From positions 28,052,505 to 28,116,504 of the forward strand of contig CM026571.1 of the NCBI GenBank assembly GCA_015143295.1: a stretch of 64,000 nucleotides of DNA. Direction: 5' to 3'. Numbering within the stretch: position 1 is the stretch's first letter; each line of letters starts with the position of its first letter. The notes below the pieces were generated by a model that saw only the letters and a list, made by a program, of their open reading frames with translations, was not told the origin of the DNA and made no database searches. Both the position numbers and the translations under genes were made by a program. This DNA comes from Tetracentron sinense (lineage: Eukaryota > Streptophyta > Magnoliopsida > Trochodendrales > Trochodendraceae). Positions 57,801-64,000 of the stretch are shown one piece after another.

Positions 57801-60800
57801 TGAGAATCCAATCACCATTTTTCAGTTCGACAGGAGTCCTTGAAAGTTCTACACCCTTGTGTCCAGAAACTTCTTCTACGTCCGGGATATGCTTAGCATT
57901 TTCTGTGTTTTTAATAGCATACTTATTAGACAACAGCATGGTAACATATAAAATTAAAAAATCACATGGTGAAATGGTCCATCTGACATTATATTATGAT
58001 GCATGTACAGGACTTACTAACACAAACGGTGAATAAGAGAAAAATTCATTAAATTGCTAATAGCCTTCAGAAACAGGAATGAGCCACACAAAAAAATGAG
58101 CCTTTATGAGCTGTTATTTTGTAGGGGTAAGGTTTATGCCCCTGCCCCCCCCCCCCCCCCCCTCTCTTTTTCTTTTTTTATTAATAAAACTGGTAGGGGT
58201 CTGGCTAATCTCCTCCTGAGAGGCTTTCTTAAAAGAAAAAAAAAAGTAAAAAAAAATGAGCCAAGGTGTTTTCATGTAAGAATTTCTGCAGTTCCAGCTC
58301 CCCCAATATCAATATACAGCCTACATTTTTCTTCCATCATGAAATTACAGACCAAATGCTACAGAGCCTAAGTTAACTTATATGAAACCATCCATAATGG
58401 TGCTACAACAGAACTAGGTCAATTTGAGAAAGACGAAAGAAAAAACAAAAAAGTATAGTTGAAGAAAGTTGTATGGATGTTGACAATAACATGAAAAAGT
58501 AGAGTACACAAAGACTAAAATATTTCTTTCTTCTTCCTCGATTTAGGAGGTATCAGCGAGAAAAAAATTTAGAAAAACTAACAATTACATATACAGTGTT
58601 CAAATGGTCCAAAAAATTCAATTCTGGTCAAACAATAAATTAAGTAATTAATAAAAATCAAATAAGTATTTGAGGCATGGGTATTACCCAGACGAGTCTT
58701 GTACTGTTTCTCGCTTCTGGATATTAGGTCAGAGACCTCAGGTTCTGAAGGCATAGAAATTTGCAGTACCTCTCCATCAGTGCCCCATGCATCAAGCTGT
58801 TCAAGGAGTCAAGTTAGCAGTTTATTAGCTTAAACATTCCATGTTCCAACAACTGTCGTCATTTACAGCAGGAGGATATACCATGGCACCACTGCCGAAC
58901 AATAATTGTACATGTAGACGACGTTTTGGCCTCTTCCATGATCCTTCAGTTTTGGAAACTTTTACTGTGACAGATGAAGATTGAAGTTCTGCAACATAAT
59001 ACGTGAATAGGTATCCACCTTGCTTGAATTCATAACCATCACCATCATCCTCAAAGAGAACACCTTCAGCTTTCCCTGCAAAAACAATAAGTTATACTAC
59101 TGCCAACTGCAGATGTACGTCGCACAAGAAACTGAAGACCTACAAATACTTTTCTAGAGCAACACCTCCTACTGTTAACAAAAAATAAAAATAAAAATAG
59201 AAAATAAAGAATAAAATATAGAAATAAAACAATTGGGGGCATATTTACCCAAGAATATGAGACTTATCACTTCAGAGGCAAAGGAAAGAAAAAAAAAAAA
59301 CTTAGCACAATGGGGCCATGATTTGAAATCTTTATATTTTTCGTTATTGAAAAGTTACAGTAAATGAGATTCAAAAAAAAACTCAAGCTGCTCAAAATCA
59401 CAATGATTCTTTTTTGTATCACAAGTCTTTTGGCTAAAACCTTCTAAAATAACCTTCTATTGCAACTTCCTAACATTTCATTTTGCGTGACAACGTTTGG
59501 TTGAAATGTTGACAAATAGGCCCTTATGTGATTTCCAAACCAAGCATATTTACTTACTGAAAACAGATTTATGATTCGAATACATGGATTATGAAGCAGT
59601 ATTAAGTCATCTATGCTATATTATATCATTCATAGATTTCTAATCAGAAATTCAAACGAAAAAGTTCTAAACAGTTTAAATTATTTTTCAACAAAAATAT
59701 AAAAACCAGACAAAATTAAAATAATGTAGCAATTGTCGTATGGCATAATAGTTTTAGAAGGTCATTCATATTGTCACATATGTATTTGTTTATTTACGTA
59801 GAAAATGACTATTGATATGCGTAAGATTGTAACTCTTACCTTGTTTATTTTTAATTGAAAATGATTGTTCTAGTAGTGTAATGAGTTTTTGAGTCATTAT
59901 GCTTGTTTTTACGTTTTCAAAATTATTAGTGCACACACTTAATGTTACCATAGTGTTTCCAATATGTTCACAATATTTCCAAATGTTTTACAATGTTTTT
60001 GTTGGAAATAGTTATTGAAATGGGATGCAAAATGCACAAAAGTGTGTGTGTATGACTTGCATTGAATCAAGGTTAAGAAGCGCCAATCCAATAGGTTTAC
60101 AGGAGTAATTAGGAATGTGGTTGGAATTATCAAATAGTTAATGATGTTATAGCATTCATCTTTTGTGCTAAGAATTCCTAATTATGTTTTTCGATGTGGC
60201 CACCAGGGTAGTTAAGGGTTTATACGAAATTTTAGAGAACTTCAGATAATCTGTTGCGACTTATCAACTAATATATCTTAGGGACTTTAAAGTGCAGAGT
60301 TCAACCCTAATCAATCAATCTAAATATGAGGAAGAAATCCACAATACAGTGATTTCAACCAAAGCTTGAAATACTCCCAATTTGAAGTAGCCAAAATTTA
60401 GGGTTTAATTCTAAATTCTAAATTAAAATTCAATTTGAATTTTTCAATTTAATTTCCCATTTAATAAAATAACTTAACCTAGAATTAATTCTAGATGATC
60501 CGAAATTAGCTCAAGCCCTAAATTAGGGTTTCAAAATCTAGGGTTCGAAATGGAATATTTTAGATTAATTTTGGTTTCGAAATATTAGAGAAAATCAAAG
60601 TAGTTAATTTCTTAAGTAATTCGGATCACAGAAAAACTATCAAGTTATGAAAATCTGATAATTGGATGGAGAATAAAGTAATGAAAGGGTTGATTCTACA
60701 AAATATCATTTAGTAGAATGGTTCCGTGCAATAAAGGTGGGTGGTCTAAATGTAAAATCTCTTGTAGAGATCAATGCCACTATTGGGAAAATGTTTTTGG

Positions 60801-62776
60801 TAGTTTGGGGAGGAAACTGAGTTGATTTGTAGAAAGTGATCATGAATGTTAAAGAAGGATTACTAATTTGAGAATCATGATCGCAAGTGTGAGAATCAGT
60901 GGATTAGTATATGCTTGAAAAAATATCTACCCTATTGAAATTGCATCTGTTTTCCCAAAAATGCATCCTTAATAGGATAAAAGATATCTTCCAGCCCAAT
61001 ATATATCCTTGAATGAACAGATATGGAATAGTTGTTAAATATCTATGAAATGTGAGAAAAGAAAAAGAAAAGATAATAGCGACCCTATCAGATGGTCCAC
61101 AGAAAGAACTCTCAAAATGTTGTACTCATAGCTTCAGCACCACAATAAATAAATAAAATATATCACCAAACAGTTCTTCATAGTTCCCATAACAGCAATT
61201 ACAATCTTACGAGATGGAGAACCTTGAAATAACCCCATTTGGATATTGGGAAAAAAACTATTTGGATAATCTATCAAAATTATTCAAAGCATCATACATC
61301 ATTCATAGGTGTGCAATAAAATTGACTTCTATCTTTTTCTAAAAATTGATCAAACAAATTTATTCTAATTTTTGGAATGTGCATTGGTAGGTTAAAAAAT
61401 TATTTCTAATCTTTTCCCATCTACTGGAGTTCACTGATTTTGAGCCTTCAATACTAACAGAAAAAAGTTCCACGTCAAAAAAAAAGAATTTTGACTTGTC
61501 CTACAAAGCATATTCCCAGGTTTGTCCTCTAAAATATAACCCAAAAGATTACCATGTTCATCCAAAGCCACAATGAGTAATAAGTCATCTGTTGGATTCG
61601 CTTCACCAACATGTTGAAGAGGAGGACCCGCAGGAATAATTGATCCACCTTGCAAATACAGAGCTGGTAAATCCTGATTTATAAATAAAAATGGAAAAAA
61701 TTAAATAAAAAACTGCAGCTCCATGGTGTAGACTTTAAATGAACCAGATAAAAGTGACTGAAAATGGATACCGGATGTGAGTCATCAAAATCAAAACGCA
61801 ACCAAATGCCCTTAGGCAATATATGCTGCAGTTGATATGATCCCTGATCAGGCATAGTGCTGATGACCAGAGAAACAAGAATATTAGCACAAACTATACA
61901 AGCATGACTAGAAGCTACTGAAATTAATATAGAAGATCCCTATGAATGCCATAGAGCAAAGAGTCATCCTCTCACCCCCCCCCCCCCCCCCCCCCCAACA
62001 GAAACATACTGGGTTCTAAATTTAGGCCAAAATGTTATAATTTCGGCCAAAAATTTTGTTATTCGCAAGGTCCCGAAATCTCGATCAGACGTGTTACATT
62101 ATTTCTCCAATATTTTGCAAAATTTCAGGGAAATGTCGATATTTCAACTAATACATTTGGCTAGTGAGTTAAAATGGTAAAACATTGAGATGAATAATAT
62201 ATTTGAACCATTTGATTACTAGAAAGTTCAAACCAAGGTTATTTTGACATTGAAAAATAGTTGAGAATCCTTTTCGCCATATGACATTTATTAAGACCTT
62301 TAATGATGTTATTCCCAGAAATTAACAAACGAATATGAACTTACGAGAGGGCATCATCCTAAAAAATATTTAGTGGGCTCAATATCCTTTTGTGAGCAAA
62401 GAACTTAGCGATATTCTGCTTGAGACTCAAACCTCCGTTTACAGGTAGAGTTATATGATATCCTACGACATTAACTCCAAAGGACGAGGACTGTGTACCT
62501 TGCATCTATTAGAAGAGGCCCCAGCAGGAAGGAATTTTCAAGTGTCCTCAAGCTGGGATCTTTTGGATCTGCACAAGAAAATAAAGAAACCTGAGAGCTC
62601 CAAAAAATTTGTAAAGCCATACCAAATACAGTTCTCAGAAGGCAAAAAGGCCCACCAGAAAAAAAAGTAGGAGCTGCAACAGGAGTACCCTTTGTATGAG
62701 CCATATAAAAAAGAGTATATATGTGAGGTATAAGGCGATATCGTCTCAGCAGTGCCAGGCGGCAAACTTCTTCACA
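39696..62776 (-). CDS. HGL1: heteroglycan glucosidase 1-like GH31 alpha-glucosidase, C-terminal half (11 exons)
   Basis: The host gene, on the minus strand. Exons in transcript order: 62776-62656, 62568-62499, 61859-61772, 61673-61553, 59075-58882, 58796-58688, 57902-57747, 55788-55686, 45510-45337, 40483-40338, 39889-39696. Every intron between them is GT-AG, phases agree, and the joined length is 1476 nt (491 residues plus TAG). Landmarks are [72 protein letters not shown] and [11 protein letters not shown]. They match the Arabidopsis HGL1 type of GH31 alpha-glucosidase as I know it. Family enzymes hydrolyse alpha-glucosidic bonds at non-reducing ends of glucans. The catalytic acids lie in the N-terminal half, right of the window. 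The preceding exon is not found before 64000. Confidence 0.88.
40338..40483 (-). CDS. HGL1: HGL1 exon 10 in window
   Basis: Encodes [36 protein letters not shown] and GDLRPN. Acceptor GATTGAAG, donor ATG|GTAATT, phase 1. A tandem copy of its acceptor lies upstream (see 40466-40771). Confidence 0.85.
40466..40771. repeat. tandem duplication (about 165-bp period) across the HGL1 exon 10 acceptor
   Basis: ACTCGCAAGCAGACTAGCC starts at 40466 and again at 40631. The following intron sequence (GAATGTTAATTAGAGGAAAG) is repeated too, with small gaps. The duplicate carries a second copy of the splice acceptor and the first bases of exon 10. Confidence 0.85.
41153..41632. mobile_element. PIF/Harbinger (Tourist-like) MITE, target duplication TAA
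   Basis: 480 bp, noncoding. The terminal inverted repeats are GGGGGCATTTGGTAACTCT and AGAGTTGCCAAATGCCACC (two mismatches). TAA flanks it at 41150-41152 and 41633-41635. Confidence 0.78.
42697..42790 (-). mobile_element. truncated SINE related to 31420-31625
   Basis: The minus-strand tail is a 10-A run (42697-42706), preceded by GACACCTCCG and GGGACTAGTCCTTGG. These match the 3' half of the SINE at 31420-31625 with substitutions. The 5' half is missing. Confidence 0.55.
45337..45510 (-). CDS. HGL1: HGL1 exon 9 in window
   Basis: Encodes [40 protein letters not shown] and VGAGSGGFS. Acceptor TTATAG, donor AAG|GTTTGT, phase 2. Confidence 0.85.
45511..46780. other. start of the 10.2-kb HGL1 intron
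   Basis: AT-rich intronic sequence with a short (TG)n run near 46335 and a pyrimidine-rich stretch near 46460. No coding recognised before the LINE fragment. Confidence 0.5.
47255..48515 (+). mobile_element. LTR inserted in the LINE (LTR H, SIRE-like)
   Basis: The LINE is broken between its [12 protein letters not shown] block and the FPYRAGW block. The inserted sequence has a SIRE-like start (TTTTCACCTTAGGTCA), three palindromes, a TATA box at 47877-47886, and a SIRE-like end (CCTATTCACCCCCCCTCTAGG). Exact ends are uncertain; CCTTTG occurs at both junctions and may be the target duplication. Confidence 0.6.
47665..47782 (+). repeat. three ACTCGTCGACGAGT-type palindromes (LTR H)
   Basis: ACTCGTCGATGAGT at 47665-47678, ACTCGTCGACGAGT at 47696-47709 (perfect) and ACTCGTCGACGACT at 47769-47782. 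The cluster ends about 95 bp before the TATA box. Confidence 0.88.
49369..49414 (+). repeat. two AATTCGTCGACGAATT-type palindromes (LTR G)
   Basis: ATTTCGGCGACGAATT near 49369-49384 and the perfect 16-mer AATTCGTCGACGAATT at 49399-49414. They lie about 105 bp before the TATA box. Confidence 0.85.
50612..50862 (+). repeat. five stem-loop units (LTR G)
   Basis: Units of about 50-60 bp with TGTCCGTCCATTCATAGTTC in the loop. Arms are CTAGTA/TACTAG, CTGGTA/TACTAG (G-U pair), CTAATA/TATTAG, CTGGTA/TACTAG and a weaker GCTA/TAGC. CTCATAAG words surround them. Confidence 0.8.
52131..52330. mobile_element. short insertion within the LINE
   Basis: About 185 bp rich in GTATCG-type words, between GATGCTAAACAA and TGGTGCTAAGGAA, which may be a diverged target duplication. 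The LINE frame resumes after it. No clear inverted ends. Confidence 0.4.
52665..53200. other. HGL1 intron 8 sequence, no feature seen
   Basis: AT-rich. Two near-copies of an ATTCnTCTnTGAAGGGAA...AAATCATTTTTA stretch lie at 52665-52715 and 52785-52835. Confidence 0.4.
53200..54040 (-). pseudogene. Copia integrase tail / RT start fragment
   Basis: Minus strand. [15 protein letters not shown] followed by [20 protein letters not shown] (53732-53502) is the start of Copia RT. Upstream (54033-53845) is a worn linker. The 3' part (about 53200-53480) matches the RT region by position but is broken. Confidence 0.75.
54041..54655. other. HGL1 intron 8 sequence, repetitive
   Basis: T- and A-runs near 54041 and 54148 bracket a short GGGGGGTTAGGAAGACCCC stretch, possibly a small retroposon. 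I see no coding. Confidence 0.35.
54656..55075 (+). pseudogene. Copia RT fragment
   Basis: Plus strand. [20 protein letters not shown] then [19 protein letters not shown] and [11 protein letters not shown] are the Copia RT C-terminal block. The upstream part is out of frame. It has no LTR or other domain. Confidence 0.75.
55686..55788 (-). CDS. HGL1: HGL1 exon 8 in window
   Basis: Encodes [18 protein letters not shown] and [15 protein letters not shown]. Acceptor CTACAG, donor GA|GTGAGT, phase 2. The next intron is 10,175 bp. Confidence 0.85.
55789..57746. other. HGL1 intron 7
   Basis: 1958 bp of intronic sequence. A block at 56400-56640 is rich in TGACCC / GGGTCGG words and may be part of a repeat. 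No coding recognised. Confidence 0.55.
57747..57902 (-). CDS. HGL1: HGL1 exon 7 in window
   Basis: Encodes [38 protein letters not shown] and MHLPSG. Acceptor ACACAG, donor CTG|GTAGTG, phase 1. Confidence 0.85.
58145..58162 (+). repeat. 18-C homopolymer in an HGL1 intron
   Basis: Uninterrupted C run followed by a T-rich tract. It reads as G on the transcribed strand of the gene. Confidence 0.95.
58688..58796 (-). CDS. HGL1: HGL1 exon 6 in window
   Basis: Encodes [20 protein letters not shown] to KQYKTRL. Acceptor GAACAG, donor TGG|GTAATA, phase 1. Confidence 0.85.
58882..59075 (-). CDS. HGL1: HGL1 exon 5 in window
   Basis: Encodes [36 protein letters not shown] and LFGSGAM. Acceptor TTTTTGCAG, donor ATG|GTATAT. 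Confidence 0.85.
59076..61552. other. HGL1 intron 4
   Basis: 2477 bp, AT-rich, with several A-runs and no recognisable gene or element. Confidence 0.55.
61553..61673 (-). CDS. HGL1: HGL1 exon 4 in window
   Basis: Encodes [18 protein letters not shown] to VALDEHG. Donor ATG|GTAATC, phase 1. The open frame beyond the donor is intronic. Confidence 0.85.
61772..61859 (-). CDS. HGL1: HGL1 exon 3 in window
   Basis: Encodes [18 protein letters not shown] and the FDFDDSHP end. Donor CCG|GTATCC, phase 0. Confidence 0.85.
61975..61996 (+). repeat. 22-C homopolymer in an HGL1 intron
   Basis: The longest of four C runs in the window. It lies between exons 2 and 3. Confidence 0.95.
62499..62568 (-). 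CDS. HGL1: HGL1 exon 2 in window
   Basis: Encodes [18 protein letters not shown] and LLIDA. Acceptor TTGTGCAG, donor AAG|GTACAC. The preceding intron is only 87 bp. Confidence 0.85.
62656..62776 (-). CDS. HGL1: HGL1 exon 1 of 11 in window
   Basis: Begins [18 protein letters not shown] after the acceptor CATCAG and ends PVAAPTFFS before donor GTGGGC, phase 1. It is the end of the GH31 barrel. Confidence 0.85.
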
Positions 62777-63150
62777 CTGATGGGATAGAACTGAAGTAAG
62801 TTTTGATAGGAAATTTGGCACATTGGAAGGCAAGACGTTAATCAGAAGAACTGTCAGAGCAATCATGGCCAGGAACAACAAACCACAAGAAACAATAATT
62901 GCAGAAAAAGATCTATATCAAACCAAGTAGATAATACAATTCTGACAGATTGAAAAAACACGAAAAAAAGGGAGGCTGCAGATACAAATAATGCATTTCT
63001 AATGTTCAGCTAATCAGATTTCTCTTGCCATGACTTATGCAGGTATAGGTAATTTGATTTGGAAATTAAATTTCCTAAAGAGCATTGGTTGCTCCATTCC
63101 TGTATTGTCGCAGCTTACAATCCCCTAGAACATGTAGCACGCAATGCTGA
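62777..63150. other. HGL1 upstream intron, start
   Basis: No exon for the preceding GH31 segment is seen here or up to 64000, so this intron extends past the window. Confidence 0.5.
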
Positions 63151-63159
63151 ATCCATACC

Positions 63160-63720
63160 TCGCATGCCTCAACGTTATGATCACTAAATTCAAAAGGATC
63201 ACATTCAGTCATCGATCAAGAGCGCACAATAGATTCGCAGATGCACTAGCCATTGTATCCTCGATGATCCAAATTCCTAAAGACATCATCATGAGACCTA
63301 TCGAAATACTAGAGGAAGATTAGCCTACCTACTGTTTGAAAAAGAATGACAGCCAGACGAAAAGCCATGGTATACAGACATCAAGCAAAATCTAGATAAA
63401 AAAATATTTTCCATAGGTGCTACCAAGACAGACCGACGAGCAATCAGAAGGCTAGCCATTCAATTCGTTCTCTCAACATGAATCTTGTCGAAAAGGTCGC
63501 CAAACATGATATGGTTGAGGTATTGGATGCACAAGAAGCCATGAAGATTATCAAAGAAATTCATGGAGGGATTTGTGAACCGCATATGAATAGGTTGATG
63601 CAGTCTAAGAAGATTCACTGGGTTACTAATAGACTACTATTGAGTCCGCTTTCTGCCAGCATGCTAAGAAGTTTCATCAATGATAGATCTACACCAACCG
63701 AATCAATGTGCTACCCATTG
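63160..63720 (+). pseudogene. Ty3/Gypsy RNase H - integrase zinc-finger fragment
   Basis: Plus strand. The RNase H tail is RAHNRFADALA followed by IQIPKDIIMRPIEILEED, then ATKTDRRAIRRLAIQFVLS. The zinc-finger region of integrase is EAMKIIKEIHGGICEPHMN near 63530-63595. Frameshifts and stops are present. The spacing suits a Tat/Athila-type element rather than the chromovirus at 8249. No LTR is seen. Confidence 0.75.
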
Positions 63721-64000
63721 AATTGCACAATCTCACTACACCAGTGTTTTCAGAACTGGACCAAGATTCGAACCGACAGAGTGGCTGATTCCCGGTTCCA
63801 CCAGTCCGGTTCAACCGTGGCCTTTTATTAATAAAATAATGTTTTTTTTTCATTTCCTCTTTTTCCCTGGCCGGTTCTACCGATTTTTAACCCCGGTTTT
63901 CTGGTTGAACCGGTCGGATCTTGCCAGTTCTGTCGGTACTACCGGTTTTTAATATTGTTCAGTTTTGAGGGTTTTTGGAACCGACGACTTGGTCGGTTCC
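63721..64000. repeat. CCGGTT-rich repeat at the window edge
   Basis: Repeated GGTTC-ACCGG, CCGGTTTT and GGTCGGTTCC words in both orientations. It may be one end of a DNA-transposon or other dispersed repeat; the rest is off the window. Confidence 0.45.

Overview
The window is nuclear DNA of a flowering plant (species not determinable by reading). It has almost no host coding sequence apart from the 3' half of one intron-rich gene. The rest is nested LTR retrotransposons of plant lineages, plus LINE, SINE and MITE insertions.

Layout. 1-953: 3' part of a Ty3/Gypsy-type LTR (called A). 954-20812: a decayed minus-strand Ty1/Copia element of Angela/BARE type (3' LTR remnant, RT/RNase H, integrase, protease, gag, leader, tRNA-Met primer site, 2.19-kb 5' LTR). 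Two younger insertions split it: a solo LTR (B, 5077-8039, target duplication GTTAG) and a complete minus-strand Ty3/Gypsy element (8249-17029, target duplication TCCTG; its LTR is called C). 21934-28610: a plus-strand SIRE/Maximus Copia element whose 5' LTR is split by a solo Gypsy LTR (D, 22353-24556, duplication TGGGT) and whose pol stops where LTR E begins. 29129-32800: a second minus-strand Copia fragment, holding a solo SIRE LTR (duplication TATAT) and a SINE with a 14-bp duplication, between two oppositely oriented LTRs of one family (E and F). 35935-37120: Gypsy gag remnant.

From 39696 to beyond the right edge lies the host gene, on the minus strand: a plant GH31 alpha-glucosidase of the heteroglycan glucosidase HGL1 type. 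Eleven exons can be placed. All introns inside the window are GT-AG, and the joined exons give 1476 nt, exactly 492 codons with the stop, open throughout. Its introns are large; one of 10.2 kb holds a LINE broken by two LTR insertions (H; and solo LTR G, duplication GGCTA) and pieces of two Copia elements.

The most unusual signal lies in the LTRs. Five different LTR families carry, just upstream of a TATA box, clusters of short perfect or near-perfect palindromes, each family with its own word (CTACGATCGATCGTAG, ACCGATCGATCGGT, GGGTCGACCC, ACTCGTCGACGAGT, AATTCGTCGACGAATT). The Gypsy-type LTRs then share a candidate splice donor, a low-complexity stretch rich in small stem-loops (with compensatory changes in two families), a conserved GCTGAG...GCTCAGC hairpin, a candidate acceptor, and a short reading frame that starts in the same phase after the acceptor in every copy where it survives. 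Between copies A and C this frame differs mostly at synonymous third positions. I read this as an LTR-borne, possibly spliced mini-gene. The complete Gypsy element also has a 138-bp intron-like segment separating gag from pol. All functional readings of these LTR structures are inference from sequence alone.
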